DNA of 64,000 bases. Origin: DATLZU01 sp051293835. GTDB taxonomy: Bacteria > Nitrospirota > Nitrospiria > Nitrospirales > Nitrospiraceae. How positions within the stretch are numbered: position 1 is the stretch's first letter; each line of letters opens with the position of its first letter. Positions 52,389 through 63,655 of this stretch are shown piece by piece. Position numbers and translations under genes: made by a program. The stretch is taken from NCBI GenBank assembly GCA_051293835.1, contig JBPKMA010000002.1, forward strand, positions 124,001 through 188,000, in the 5' to 3' direction. The notes under the pieces were generated by a model that had not been told where the DNA came from, did not search any database, and saw only the letters and a list, made by a program, of their open reading frames with translations.

Positions 52389-55300
52389 TCAAGCCGCGCC
52401 GTCCAACACTTCGCGCACCTTGCGCGCGAGGGCGTTCGGGGTGAAGGGCTTCAGCAGGAAGGCAGCATGGGCGGTCACGCCCGTTCGCGAGAAAATCGGA
52501 TGGTCCGGATAGCCGGACATGTACAGCACTTTCAGCCCGGGACGGACGGCTGCAAGCCGTTCGGCAACCTCCGGCCCGCTCATCTGTGGCATGACCACGT
52601 CTGTCAGCAACAGATGGATCGGCCCCATATACTGAGCGCCGGTCAGCAACGCTTCGATACCGTGCCGCGCTTCCAGCACAGTATACCCATGCAGCTTTAA
52701 TATGTTGTGCACTAACCCCCTCACGCCCGGTTCATCTTCCACCAGCAAGACGGTTTCCTTGCCGCGGGACTCGCCGGACGCCATGGCGCCGGCCTCTGTC
52801 GTCTCCGCAGTCTCATCGGCACGTGGGAAAAGGATCGTGAACGTGGTCCCATAACCCAGCTTGCTCTCGACGGTGATATGACCGCCACACTGTTTGACGA
52901 TGCCGTAGACCGTCGACAGTCCGAGTCCCGTCCCTTTCCCCTTCTCTTTCGTCGTGAAGAAGGGTTCGAACAGATGCGATTGCGTCTCCTCGTCCATGCC
53001 GCAGCCGGTATCTCTGACCGCCAACATCACGTACGAACCGGGGGCCACCGACTGGGCATCCCGCCCGGGGGATTCGGCGATCTGGACGCTACGGGTTTCA
53101 ATGGTCAGGGTTCCGCCGGTCGGCATGGCGTCGTGCGCATTTACAGCCAGATTCATCACGACCTGCTCGATCTGTCCAGGATCGGCCTTGATCAGGCCAG
53201 CTTGCGGATCGAGCACCGTGCAGAGCTGAATTAGGTCTTCGCCGATCAGCCGTCGCAACATGGTTGCCATGCCCGAGACGACCACGTTGAGATCCACTAG
53301 CTTCGGCGAGACGAACTGACGGCGGCTGAAAGCCAGCAACTGCGCGGTGAGACTCGCAGCGCGATCGGCGGCCTTCTTCACTTCCTCGACATCTTTGCGC
53401 AGCGGCTCCGTTGGAGGCAAGCGCGCCAAGATCAGATCGCTGTAGCCTCGGATGACGGTCAATAGATTGTTGAAATCGTGCGCCACGCCGCCGGCCAGCC
53501 GGCCGATCGCTTCCATCTTCTGCGATTGCCGCAACTGGGCTTCCGCTTGCCGTAGCGCCTCCTGGGTGCGCGACCGCTCGACGAACTGGCCGATCTTCAG
53601 CCCGAGATCGGCCGCCATCTTAAGCAATTCTTCATCCAGCTCCCGCACCTGCCGGCTGTAGAGTTCGACAACGGCCTCGACCTCACCGCCGACGCGAACG
53701 GGGAATCCGAACGCTCCGTGCAAACCAACGGCCTGGGCCGATAGGGCAAGCGGAAAGTTGGCGTCGGCCAGCACGTCCGCGATCCACACCGCGTCGCCGG
53801 CGGCCCAGACCCGGCCCGGGAGTCCGACTCCCCGCTTGAAGGTGTACGGGACAGTGGCCGTTACGAACTCATCGGTCGGCAAAGCCGGCGAGACCCAGAG
53901 ATCAAGACAGCGCAGCTCGTCGGCGGTCCGGTCGACCTGCCACAACACCCCCACTTCCCATTCCAGGTTCTCGCAGAGCGCCTGCAGGATCTTCGGAGCG
54001 GCATCCGTCAGAGCGCGGCATTCGGACAGCACCCGCGTCACGGCGTACTGCGAAGCCAGTCGACGGTCTGCGCGCTTTCGGGCCGTGATGTCGCGGACGA
54101 AGGCGCTAAAGATGGTGGCGTTCCCGACCTGCGCCGGCGCGATCGCTAATTCGACCGGAAACTCATGACCGTCGCGGTGGCACGCCGTGACCTCTACCCG
54201 CCGGTTCAAGAATCGGCTTTCTCCCGTGGACAGGAACTGTTCCAGCTCCTGTTCATGCGCCGCCCGCTCCCGTTCGGGGAAAATCGTAGCGGACAACCGC
54301 CGGCCGACAGCTTCCTCTCGCGTCCACCCGAAGAGATGCGAGGCCTGCGCGTTCCAATCCGTGATGACGCCGCCGGCGTCCGTGGTGATCACCGCATCGA
54401 GCGCCGTATCCACGATCACCCGGTTCCGCTCCAGGCTTTGCAACAACGCCGTCTCCGCTGCCCGGGCCCACTCGCTCTCCCGCCGCGCCTGTTCGCATTC
54501 AGTCCGCAGGCGGCGGGTCGCCCACAGCAGCAGGCCCACCATCGGAAGCCATACAGCCAATCCTGCCCCTCCCAATGTCCAGCACAACCTACGGATCGGC
54601 CCCAGGATGCGGTCCCGATCGACGCGCAGCAACACCGTCCACTGCGGTCCTCCCCCATCCTTCTTCCCTCTCATCCGGGCATAGCCAGTGACGACTGGGA
54701 CGCGTCGACGCAGATGCTCCTCCTCGACATATCCCGATCCGCCCGACTCGCTGAGCCGGACAGAGGGCAAACCGAGCCGCCGCAGGTTGACCCGCCCTTT
54801 GTACGAGAGATCGGAGTCGATAAAGGCTTCGCCCCGCGCGTTCAGAAACTGATATTCGATCTGGCCTAACCTGCCATCGCCAACTTGAAGAGCCATCACT
54901 GTCTTGGCCGCGATTTCTTCGAGAGCCGCCAATCCGACTTGTGCTGCCACCGCGCCGCGGAACTCCCCGGTCGGGGCGAGAATCGGGGCAGAGAAGACGA
55001 TTGCTTCGGCTCCACCGACCGAGTCATCCGACTCCGCATTGCCCACCACCGGTTCATGCCGTTCCCGGGCGGCGCGAAACCAGCCGCTCCGGGCATACTC
55101 CCGCCCAGCCATGCCAGGTGCCGTAGAAGCCACCAGCCGACCGTGCTCGTCAACGACGCCCAACCAAAGGTACACGGGGTATTGGGTCTTCATCCAACGC
55201 AGATACTGATTGACATCCTCTGATCGCCGTGCCTGATCGCTCAATGCACGCGCCATGAGCTCGACGTCCGCGGACCGTTCGAACACCAAACGATCCACTT

Positions 55301-55484
55301 GGTCGGAGATCCAGGTGGCAGCCAAACGCAAACTCTCGCCGGTCGTCGCGACCAGCCGCGTTTCCAGAACATGCAGGGCCATCGCCGCGATCGCCAGCGC
55401 CACCGCGACCATGACAAGAACAAGCACCGGCAACCAGGAATACGGCCTGTACGTGTCGGCAACACGAAGCGGAGCAGATGTCAT
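52389..55484 (-). CDS. Hybrid sensor histidine kinase (dCache-PAS-GAF-HisKA-HATPase-REC)
   Basis: The 1031-residue membrane kinase has helix 1 at about 18-42 and a periplasmic sensor of about 250 residues (dCache-like; ADSP-type region YPVYLWLGVVDEHGRLVAST), helix 2 near 300-320, PAS near 355-470 (DTALDAVITTDAGGVITDWN), GAF near 490-640, HisKA with GGVAHDFNNLLTVIRGYSDL, HATPase (NLAVNAHDAMPTGG, DTGCGMDEETQSHLF, GTGLGLS) and a C-terminal receiver (LLVEDEPGVR, LLTDVVMPQMSG, LLKPFTP). The start overlaps the stop of the upstream fusion gene (ATGA). No cognate regulator is adjacent. Confidence 0.92.
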   Translation of the reverse strand: MTSAPLRVADTYRPYSWLPVLVLVMVAVALAIAAMALHVLETRLVATTGESLRLAATWISDQVDRLVFERSADVELMARALSDQARRSEDVNQYLRWMKTQYPVYLWLGVVDEHGRLVASTAPGMAGREYARSGWFRAARERHEPVVGNAESDDSVGGAEAIVFSAPILAPTGEFRGAVAAQVGLAALEEIAAKTVMALQVGDGRLGQIEYQFLNARGEAFIDSDLSYKGRVNLRRLGLPSVRLSESGGSGYVEEEHLRRRVPVVTGYARMRGKKDGGGPQWTVLLRVDRDRILGPIRRLCWTLGGAGLAVWLPMVGLLLWATRRLRTECEQARRESEWARAAETALLQSLERNRVIVDTALDAVITTDAGGVITDWNAQASHLFGWTREEAVGRRLSATIFPERERAAHEQELEQFLSTGESRFLNRRVEVTACHRDGHEFPVELAIAPAQVGNATIFSAFVRDITARKRADRRLASQYAVTRVLSECRALTDAAPKILQALCENLEWEVGVLWQVDRTADELRCLDLWVSPALPTDEFVTATVPYTFKRGVGLPGRVWAAGDAVWIADVLADANFPLALSAQAVGLHGAFGFPVRVGGEVEAVVELYSRQVRELDEELLKMAADLGLKIGQFVERSRTQEALRQAEAQLRQSQKMEAIGRLAGGVAHDFNNLLTVIRGYSDLILARLPPTEPLRKDVEEVKKAADRAASLTAQLLAFSRRQFVSPKLVDLNVVVSGMATMLRRLIGEDLIQLCTVLDPQAGLIKADPGQIEQVVMNLAVNAHDAMPTGGTLTIETRSVQIAESPGRDAQSVAPGSYVMLAVRDTGCGMDEETQSHLFEPFFTTKEKGKGTGLGLSTVYGIVKQCGGHITVESKLGYGTTFTILFPRADETAETTEAGAMASGESRGKETVLLVEDEPGVRGLVHNILKLHGYTVLEARHGIEALLTGAQYMGPIHLLLTDVVMPQMSGPEVAERLAAVRPGLKVLYMSGYPDHPIFSRTGVTAHAAFLLKPFTPNALARKVREVLDGAA

Positions 55485-57070
55485 CGAACGCTTGCCATCC
55501 AGTTGGGGATCAACCGATCGGGGTGGTACGCACGCTTGGATCGAGCAAGACCGGAGAGGTCGGCGTCGTCCATGGTGTTGACAAACTCATACTCCTGCTG
55601 CAACGCCTGACGACAAAACTCGCGGAACACCCAGGCCGCCAACCCAGGAACTTCTCGATCGGTTACTTCGGCGCACACGCAGAAGACGGCCGGAGCGAGA
55701 CGATAGCCGAATGTGTAAGCGCGAACCGTCCCGTCGATCCGAACCACCGCGCCAGACAGGCCCAAGGCCTCGGAATGGGTGAGCATATCCCGATGAGCGG
55801 ACTCCGAATCCATCAGCATCTGTTTCGCCGCTCCATCGAGCCCGCCGCGCTGTTTTTGCCGGCTCCAGTGGCGGAACAACGCCTCGCAGGTTGCTCGATC
55901 GTCCGCGCGATAGGGATCGAAGCGGACTCGCCCCCGATGCTCCCGTTCGAAGCGGTTGCAGGCGGCCCGCTGCGATTTGTAACGATTACCCGCCAGGCGC
56001 ACCAGGTCCGACACCCGGTAGAGATAATCCGGAGGCTTCGCCCGCAGGCGATACCCCCACGCCTCCAGGCATGGCACAAGGCTCGACGGCACATTCTCGA
56101 CGCGGGATACCGGCGACCCGCCATTGCGCGCCCGCATGAACTCGAACGCCGCATCCAGCGCCGGCCTAAGCGGACCCGGTCCGAGCGGCGGCAGGGCCAG
56201 AAAGAGCCCGTCCGGCGATTCGGCGAACAGGCACAGTTGTCCCTCCAGTTCCGCCCAGTAATAAGGAAGCACGCCACGCCAGACGAAATGATAGGCAAAC
56301 GAGCACGCCGCCAGGGGCGCGTCGTCCGCCGACAGGTCGGACGACGCGAGGGCCCGCTCGACGCGCGGACGGTCCGCGAGCGTAAGCGGGTGAAGCGGGA
56401 AGCGGGAAGCGGATGGACTGAACCCGAACACCCTGTCACTCGTTTCACCGGGCTTTACGGTCGACGCATTACGCTTCACGGCAAGGCGCGCCGTCAGTCG
56501 CGGCACGGAACGAAGGATCACAACATCCTCTTGGAAGGGACCGATCAGGCGAGGATGTCGGACGAAGGTGTCAAGGATGTCGTCACGCTCGAGCAATGAC
56601 GCGATGCGGGCGCCGTAGGCTTCGAGATCGGGCAAGAGGCGATGGAGGGCGGGAGGCAATGGGTCTGGGACCTCTCGTCTCTCGCCCGAGACAAAGGGGC
56701 ACTTCCTATCCCATCCCAGGACCACCTCGCGCTGCTCTCTATTCCACATGACCGCGAGGGGATAGATCTGACAGTCCAACGGCCGTATCTCGTAAATCCG
56801 GCATTCCGAAGTAACCGGATCGAAGGCCGGACAGAGATAACCTTCGCCGGCAGGATCGGGCACAACGTTGATTTGGCATCCGTCTTTGGCGGGGAAATGC
56901 GCAGGATCGATCCCCCGTTCGACAGCTCGATTGATTTCCTGATCCGTGAAGTAGGGCCGAAGCAGGCTATTCGGTTCGGGGAAGCGGCAGCAGATCTCGC
57001 AACTCAGGCAAGTCCGGTTCGGGACAAACTGCGGAAGGGCAATCATCGGCAGGTGACGAAGCTCGGGCAT
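55481..57070 (-). CDS. YkgJ cysteine-cluster protein fused to an LPG-synthase/GNAT-like domain
   Basis: The 529-residue protein has two domains. Residues 15-120 carry a YkgJ-type cluster: CLSCEICCRF (Cys21, 24, 27, 28), then CRIYEIRPLDCQIYP, as in zinc/iron-chelating CxxCxxCC proteins. Residues 230-529 resemble the DUF2156/LPG_synthase_C acyl- or aminoacyl-transferase fold: FAYHFVWRGVLPYYW, GYRLRAKPPDYLYRVSDLVR, KSQRAACNRFEREH, GAVVRIDGTVRAYTFGYRLA and YEFVNTMDDADL near the end. The transferred group is unknown. It is coupled to the histidine kinase and divergent from the ATP-grasp/KamA run. Confidence 0.8.
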   Translation of the reverse strand: MPELRHLPMIALPQFVPNRTCLSCEICCRFPEPNSLLRPYFTDQEINRAVERGIDPAHFPAKDGCQINVVPDPAGEGYLCPAFDPVTSECRIYEIRPLDCQIYPLAVMWNREQREVVLGWDRKCPFVSGERREVPDPLPPALHRLLPDLEAYGARIASLLERDDILDTFVRHPRLIGPFQEDVVILRSVPRLTARLAVKRNASTVKPGETSDRVFGFSPSASRFPLHPLTLADRPRVERALASSDLSADDAPLAACSFAYHFVWRGVLPYYWAELEGQLCLFAESPDGLFLALPPLGPGPLRPALDAAFEFMRARNGGSPVSRVENVPSSLVPCLEAWGYRLRAKPPDYLYRVSDLVRLAGNRYKSQRAACNRFEREHRGRVRFDPYRADDRATCEALFRHWSRQKQRGGLDGAAKQMLMDSESAHRDMLTHSEALGLSGAVVRIDGTVRAYTFGYRLAPAVFCVCAEVTDREVPGLAAWVFREFCRQALQQEYEFVNTMDDADLSGLARSKRAYHPDRLIPNWMASVR

Positions 57071-57332
57071 GACAAAGCACCGCTCCTGAAGCAGGTGCCG
57101 ATCATCATACGACGCAATGCGGAGGGGAGCAAGGAACCTGCCGGTTTCCGGGGCTCACCGGACCTGCACAGAGCCGCCCTCTTCGACACTCGGTCGCCCC
57201 GGGCTGAGGTGCTTGGCTCCTCGCAGTTCGGCGGCGATGCAGCCCCATGGCGGGCCGCATGGCTTCCGGCCCCGCTCTTGTCTGATTTGAAGAGGGCGTG
57301 TTACGATTTGCCGCTATCAACCGGGGCTGCGC

Positions 57333-58886
57333 ATGCTCACCGGATCCGCTGCACCTCTGACGCCGACGCGAAATCTCTTTGATTCCGCCGCTTCTGACAC
57401 CGCCTCCCGTCGCTGTTCCGTCATTCGCGACACGCTGATCCGTGAAGGGCTGTATGACCCCGCGCCGAACGACGGCGTCGATGCCTCCGGCCGGAAGGAC
57501 GCAGCCCCGACCACATGGCGCGTAAGCCCGGCGCCGTTTTTCCTCTCTTCCGAACAGGTGGCCGTCTTCCGCTCGCTGGGCAACCGGCTTCTGGCCTTCT
57601 ATCGGGCGTTGAACCGTCTCTATTTCGACAGCGTCCGGGGAACGCAGCCCGCCTGGGTGGCGGGCTATCTCGACCAAGGAAAGCCGGAAGCGCTGATCGC
57701 CTTTAGCCGCATGAAGCGCTTTCGCGACTCGCTGCCGAGGGTGATCCGTCCCGATATCATTCCGACCCCAGACGGCCTTGTCATCACCGAACTGGATTCC
57801 GTGCCCGGCGGAATCGGGCTGACCGGAGCGCTGGCCAGAACGTACGCGGACGTGAACCGTCGTTCGGCAACCGCCGATGCCGGACCCGATCAGCTTGCAA
57901 TCGAATCCTCTCCGCGTCGTGCGTACGAGATCGTCGGCGGGCGAGACGGAATGCTCGACGGGTTCGGGGCGATGCTGCGGGCGCTGCAAGGCGATACACC
58001 CGGTTGCATCGCGATCGTGGTTTCCGAAGAAGCGCGCGATTACCGGCCGGAGATGCGATGGATCGCCGCACGGCTGCGCGAACGCGGCCTGGATATCGAA
58101 TGCATTGAGCCACGCCAGGTGCGGTTCACAGAAGAGGGCTTACGGCTGGCCGATGAGGCCGGAGGGCGCCCGATCGCGGTGGTTTATCGGTTCTTCGAAC
58201 TATTCGACCTCAAAAACATCCCGAAAGCCGAACTCATCATGTACAGCGCGAAGAAAGGCCGGGTGCTTGTCACGCCGCCTTTCAAGCCGGCACTGGAGGA
58301 GAAGCTCGCTTTCGCCCTCCTGCATCACCCGGTGCTCGCGCCGTTTTGGCGGAGGGAGCTGGGCGAAGAGACCTTCGCCTTTCTCGCGGCGCTGATGCCG
58401 CGCACCTGGATCCTGGACCCGGCGCCAGTGCCGCCGACCGCTGTGATTCCCGGCCTTGTACTGGACGGTCGACCGGTGAACGACTGGCGTGAACTGGCCT
58501 GCGCAGGCCAGAAAGAGCGGCAGTATGTCGTCAAGCCGTCCGGTTTCTCGGAACTGGCCTGGGGCAGCCGAGGCGTGTCCGTGGGCCATGACCTGCCGCA
58601 GTCGGAATGGGCGGCGACGCTGGACCGCGCGCTCGCTGCGTTTCCGGCGACGCCCTACGTTCTGCAGGAATTCCACAAAGGGCGGCTCTTCGAATCGTCG
58701 TATTTCGATCCCGCCACGGCCGATGTCGTCCCCATGTCAGGACGCGTGCGGTTGTCACCATACTACTTCGTCACTGGCGAAAAGGCGGAACTGGCCGGCA
58801 TCCTGGCGACCATGTGTCCGCCTGACAAAAAACTGATCCACGGCATGCGGGATGCGATCATGCTGCCGTGCGCGGTGGCGCTATGA
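57333..58886 (+). CDS. ATP-grasp-like ligase (circularly permuted type), unassigned
   Basis: The 517-residue protein has no signal peptide. The segment ITELDSVPGGIGLTGALA near 150 and the C-terminal ATP-site-like QYVVKPSGFSELAWGSRGVS near 400, followed by LQEFHKGRLFE, resemble circularly permuted ATP-grasp enzymes such as glutathionylspermidine-synthetase-like proteins. It would couple ATP to amide or peptide bond formation; the substrate is unknown. Its TGA overlaps the ATG of the glutaredoxin gene, so the two are co-translated. First gene of the rightward run. Confidence 0.65.
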   Translation: MLTGSAAPLTPTRNLFDSAASDTASRRCSVIRDTLIREGLYDPAPNDGVDASGRKDAAPTTWRVSPAPFFLSSEQVAVFRSLGNRLLAFYRALNRLYFDSVRGTQPAWVAGYLDQGKPEALIAFSRMKRFRDSLPRVIRPDIIPTPDGLVITELDSVPGGIGLTGALARTYADVNRRSATADAGPDQLAIESSPRRAYEIVGGRDGMLDGFGAMLRALQGDTPGCIAIVVSEEARDYRPEMRWIAARLRERGLDIECIEPRQVRFTEEGLRLADEAGGRPIAVVYRFFELFDLKNIPKAELIMYSAKKGRVLVTPPFKPALEEKLAFALLHHPVLAPFWRRELGEETFAFLAALMPRTWILDPAPVPPTAVIPGLVLDGRPVNDWRELACAGQKERQYVVKPSGFSELAWGSRGVSVGHDLPQSEWAATLDRALAAFPATPYVLQEFHKGRLFESSYFDPATADVVPMSGRVRLSPYYFVTGEKAELAGILATMCPPDKKLIHGMRDAIMLPCAVAL

Positions 58887-59134
58887 CCCTTTACCACGTT
58901 CACTGGTGCCCGGAATGCGCGGTGGTCCGGCAGAAGTTGGCCGAGTTGGGTGTGGACTATGAAGACGTCGTGGTGCCGGATTTCCGGCCCCTGCGCAAAC
59001 AGGTTTATGACATCTCCGGCCAATATTATGTGCCGGTGCTCAAAGACGGCGACACGGTGCTGACCGAAACCCAGGACATCCTGGCATATCTGGAAACCAA
59101 GTACAGCAAGCGGCGGATAGCTGGCGGCGGATAG
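58883..59134 (+). CDS. Glutaredoxin-like protein with CPEC motif
   Basis: The 83-residue thioredoxin-fold protein has redox motif Cys9-Pro-Glu-Cys12 (HWCPECAVVRQKLAEL), the cis-Pro in YVPVLKDGD and the C-terminal helix TETQDILAYLETKY. It overlaps the ATP-grasp gene by four bases. A dithiol glutaredoxin or glutathione S-transferase N-terminal-like domain is the best fit. Partner reductions in this operon are not known. Confidence 0.85.
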   Translation: MTLYHVHWCPECAVVRQKLAELGVDYEDVVVPDFRPLRKQVYDISGQYYVPVLKDGDTVLTETQDILAYLETKYSKRRIAGGG

Positions 59135-59204
59135 CCGATTGGCTATCGCTCCGATCCATACGCAATTCGCATCAGCCATTTGCTATTTGCTCATGGGGTC
59201 ATCG

Positions 59205-60373
<1,169 letters not shown>

Positions 60374-60377
<4 letters not shown>

Positions 60378-61528
60378 ACCGACCCGCCCGCCTGAACGGT
60401 ATTCTGCCCTACCAACAGATCAAAGTGCTGATCGGCCACCAAGCGATCCGCTCGGAGGCGCCGATCGAAGACCGGCAGATTCAGCCGGCCAGCCTGGACC
60501 TGCGGCTAGGTCGCAAGGCCTATCGGCTTATCAGTAGTTTTCTGCCGGAGTTGTCTGAGATCACTAGCCGGCTCAACGTGCTGGACTTCTACCAGTCGGA
60601 TCTTGTGATGTACGAGATGGACTTGACAGGGGGCGCCATTCTTGAAAAGGGCCATGTTTACCTGGTCCCGCTGCTGGAAAGTCTGAAGTTGCCGAAAGAC
60701 TTGAGGGCCAAAGCCAATCCCAAGAGCACCACCGGCCGGCTGGATGTCTTCACCCGTGTCGTGACGGACCTGACCGCCGGCTTCGACGAGATCCGGCCGG
60801 GATACCACGGGCCGCTCTATCTGGAAGTAGTGCCACGCTCCTTCGCCATCAAGGTCAGAACCGGCGATTCCCTCAACCAGATCCGGTTCGTTCGCGGGCA
60901 GCCGGCGGTCTCGGACGCGGCGCTGAGGAAGCTCCACAACTCCGAGCCGTTGCTTTATCACAACCGGCCGGCGGCCAAGCCCATCGCCAGCCGCGACTTG
61001 CGGATCGACCGGGGGCTCTTCCTGCGGATCGATCTGAAAGGGGCGGACCGCGGCGACGACGCGATCATCGGCTACCGGGCCAAGAAAAACAGTCATGTCA
61101 TCGACCTGTCCAAGATCGGCTATTACGCCGCGCTGGACTTTTGGGAGCCGATCCGCCGCCACCGGCAAGACAGTCTGTTGCTTGAACCTGAAGAATTCTA
61201 CATTCTGGCGTCCAAAGAACGGATCCGGGTGCCGCCCGGCTACGCAGCGGAGATGATGGCTTATGAAGCCGCCTGCGGGGAGCTGCGCACCCATTACGCC
61301 GGATTCTTCGATCCGGGATTCGGGTATGGCCGAGGTGAATTGCACGGGACCCAGGTGGTGCTGGAAGTGCGCCCGCACGACGTGCCCTTCCTGATCCACG
61401 ATGGACAAACCTTCTTTAAGGTTGTATATGACAGGATGCTGGAGTTTCCGACGCAAGTTTACGGGTCGGCCCTCGGTTCGTCGTACCAGTGGCAAGGGCT
61501 GACGTTAAGCAAGCACTTCAAATCGTAA
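60374..61528 (+). CDS. 2'-Deoxycytidine 5'-triphosphate deaminase family, double-domain
   Basis: The 384-residue protein is about twice the length of Dcd. Each half carries dUTPase/Dcd-like parts: IQPASLDLRLG and KANPKSTTGRLDVFTRVVTD with FDEIRPGYHGPLYLEVV in the first, and EEFYILASKERIRVPPGYAA with YAGFFDPGFGYG and GTQVVLEVRPHDVPFLIHDG in the second. The family deaminates dCTP or related substrates. The GTG start overlaps the KamA stop. Its link to the KamA gene is not explained by known pathways. Confidence 0.85.
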
Positions 61529-61539
61529 AGGCGGCGTCC

Positions 61540-61950
61540 ATGACCTCCGAACACCGCCCCGACGAGCCTTCCTCCGCGACGCCGACTCAGCCGAGGCGCG
61601 ATCCCGACAAGGAATCCGGAGGCGAGCATCCGACCAACGTGGCCGGCATGATGACCGGCACCGCCCTCATGTTCATCGGGTTCCTGAATGTGTTCCTCTC
61701 CATCAGCGGAGGGTTCGAGATCAACATCGTGCCGATGATCATCTACTTCGGCGGCCTCGCCATCTGGGCCGGCTCCGTCATTGAAAATCCGACAATCCGC
61801 TACACCGTCGTCACTGCGGCTGTCGCGGCCGGCTTGGCGTTTCTCCATTACGGTGAAGTGCTGTTTTGGCACAAACAAGTCGTGTTCTGGTCCACTGTCG
61901 CCATCGTCACGTTCTTCATGTTCAAGACCGCTCCGCCGGATAAGCGGTAA
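61540..61950 (+). CDS. Small membrane protein, three to four helices
   Basis: The 136-residue protein has a polar, Pro/Arg-rich N-terminus of about 30 residues and then hydrophobic helices: NVAGMMTGTALMFIGFLNVF, IVPMIIYFGGLAIWAGSVI, VVTAAVAAGLAFLHYGEVLF and VFWSTVAIVTFFMF. A single HYGEVLFWH stretch has two histidines. AAGGCGG precedes ATG 61540, 12 bases after the previous stop. No family recognised. Confidence 0.75.
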   Translation: MTSEHRPDEPSSATPTQPRRDPDKESGGEHPTNVAGMMTGTALMFIGFLNVFLSISGGFEINIVPMIIYFGGLAIWAGSVIENPTIRYTVVTAAVAAGLAFLHYGEVLFWHKQVVFWSTVAIVTFFMFKTAPPDKR

Positions 61951-62054
61951 CACGGGTCAACGGTCATTGGTCAAGGACAACGGATATCGGAGGAACCATG
62001 TTGATCACCATTGACGGTTGACCATTGACTTCCCGGCCTCCGACCAGGCAGCCG

Positions 62055-62825
62055 ATGACCATCGCCGTCGTCATTCCAACCTTGAACGAAGAACAGGCAC
62101 TTCCTCACACGCTCTCCCACACCATCGGCCTCGGGTTTGACGAGATCATCGTGGTCGACGGCGGCAGCAACGACCGCACGCGGGAGATTGTCAGCCGGTT
62201 CGAAGTTCGACGTTCGAAGTTCCAGGTCGCCACGTCGGCCCTCGAACCGCAAACGACGCCTCTCGCCGTTCTGACCTCGCCTTCGGGCCGCGCGCGGCAA
62301 ATGAATCGCGGAGCGGCGGAGGCGAACAGCGACGTCTTGCTGTTCCTGCACGCCGATACCCTATTGCCGCGCGAAGCCAAAGACGCGATCCTGAGCGCGC
62401 TGCGCGATCCGACGTGCGTCGGCGGCCGGTTCGACGTCCGGTTCGACCACGACTCGCGCCTGAGCCGCGTCATCGGCGCGATGATGAACCTGCGGTCCCG
62501 TCTGACCGGCATTGCAACAGGCGATCAGGCGATCTTCGTCAGAAAGACGGTCTTCGAGCGGATGGGCGGGTACGCGGACATTCCGCTTATGGAGGATATC
62601 GACTTCACCAAGCGGCTCAGGCGCATGGGCCGGGTCGCGGCGTTGTCCGCAACGGTCGTGACCTCCTATCGGCGGTGGGCCCTCTGCGGCCCTGTGCGGA
62701 CGATCCTCCTGATGTGGACCCTGCGGTTGCTGTATTGGCTTGGGATCCGCCCCGAGCGGCTCGCGCGCTTCTATGCGGCGGTGCGTGAGCCGGCGAGAGG
62801 CGAGCGGCACAAGGTTAAAGGTTAA
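62055..62825 (+). CDS. GT2-like glycosyltransferase (TIGR04283 type)
   Basis: The 256-residue protein is a GT-A glycosyltransferase: VVIPTLNEEQALPHTL, EIIVVDGGSNDRTREI, RARQMNRGAAEANSDVLLFL and HADT (the DxD-like site), CVGGRFDVRFDHD, IATGDQAIFVRKTVFERMGG and the acid in MEDIDFTKRLRRMG. A short amphipathic tail follows. The sugar donor is unknown. It is partnered by the next gene, a pairing seen in many genomes. Confidence 0.88.
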   Translation: MTIAVVIPTLNEEQALPHTLSHTIGLGFDEIIVVDGGSNDRTREIVSRFEVRRSKFQVATSALEPQTTPLAVLTSPSGRARQMNRGAAEANSDVLLFLHADTLLPREAKDAILSALRDPTCVGGRFDVRFDHDSRLSRVIGAMMNLRSRLTGIATGDQAIFVRKTVFERMGGYADIPLMEDIDFTKRLRRMGRVAALSATVVTSYRRWALCGPVRTILLMWTLRLLYWLGIRPERLARFYAAVREPARGERHKVKG

Positions 62826-62851
62826 AGGTTATAGGTAGGTACTTGGTAGGT

Positions 62852-63655
62852 ATGGAGAAGGGCAAGACAGAACGAGTCAGTCCCCACGCGTCCGCCTCTC
62901 GCCGCGCTTCGGACAGCGCCCTGATCATCTTCGCCAAGGCTCCGATCGCGGGTCAGGTCAAGACACGCCTCTGTCCACCGCTGACGCCCGACGAGGCCGC
63001 CAGCCTGCACGGGAGCTTCGTCCTCGATGTCCTTGAGCGCAGCAAGACCGCGATCGCCAAACACCGCCTCCCGTTGGACCGCTACCTGGCCTGCACGCCG
63101 TCCGCCCGGCACGTCTTCTTTCAGATTTTGGAGGAACGGCACGGGGTGAAGCTGTTGGATCAGGTAGGAGAAGACCTCGGCACCCGCATGACCTGCGCGT
63201 TTTCGACGATATTCTCGTCGGGATACAAGAACGCGCTGCTCGTCGGGACGGACGTTCCCTCGCTTCCGCTGGACACCTACCGCGACGCGCTCGCGCTGCT
63301 CGCGGACCATGATCTGGTGCTGGGACCAGCCTGCGACGGAGGCTATTATTTGATCGGATTGAAGCGACCGGCGCCCGAACTGTTCGCACACATTCCCTGG
63401 TCCACTGACCGGGTGTTCGAACTCACGCGACTGAAGGCCGATAGCCTGGGATTCAAGACCGGGCTGTTACCCGTCCAGCGGGACATCGATACGCTCGACG
63501 ACCTGCTGGCGCTGATCGAAGAATCCGGCAAAGCGGTCTCCTTGCTCTCGCCACGCACCACCGGTGCGCTCCGGTTAATTGAGGGCCGCCTTCGGTGTCG
63601 CCTCCCTGAGGCGCAAGGACAGGCCGGCCCCGGATCGGGGGTGAACCCGCCATGA
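62852..63655 (+). CDS. TIGR04282-type glycosyltransferase
   Basis: The 267-residue protein carries the family start LIIFAKAPIAGQVKTRLCPP, then LTPDEAASLHGSFVLDVL, LLVGTDVPSLPLDTYRDALA and GPACDGGYYLIGLKRP, the nucleotidyltransferase/glycosyltransferase-A core. The last 40 residues are Pro/Gly-rich. AGGTAGGT before ATG 62852 supports the start. Its TGA overlaps the ATG of the next gene. It most likely works with the TIGR04283-type gene on one glycan or glycoconjugate. Confidence 0.85.
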   Translation: MEKGKTERVSPHASASRRASDSALIIFAKAPIAGQVKTRLCPPLTPDEAASLHGSFVLDVLERSKTAIAKHRLPLDRYLACTPSARHVFFQILEERHGVKLLDQVGEDLGTRMTCAFSTIFSSGYKNALLVGTDVPSLPLDTYRDALALLADHDLVLGPACDGGYYLIGLKRPAPELFAHIPWSTDRVFELTRLKADSLGFKTGLLPVQRDIDTLDDLLALIEESGKAVSLLSPRTTGALRLIEGRLRCRLPEAQGQAGPGSGVNPP

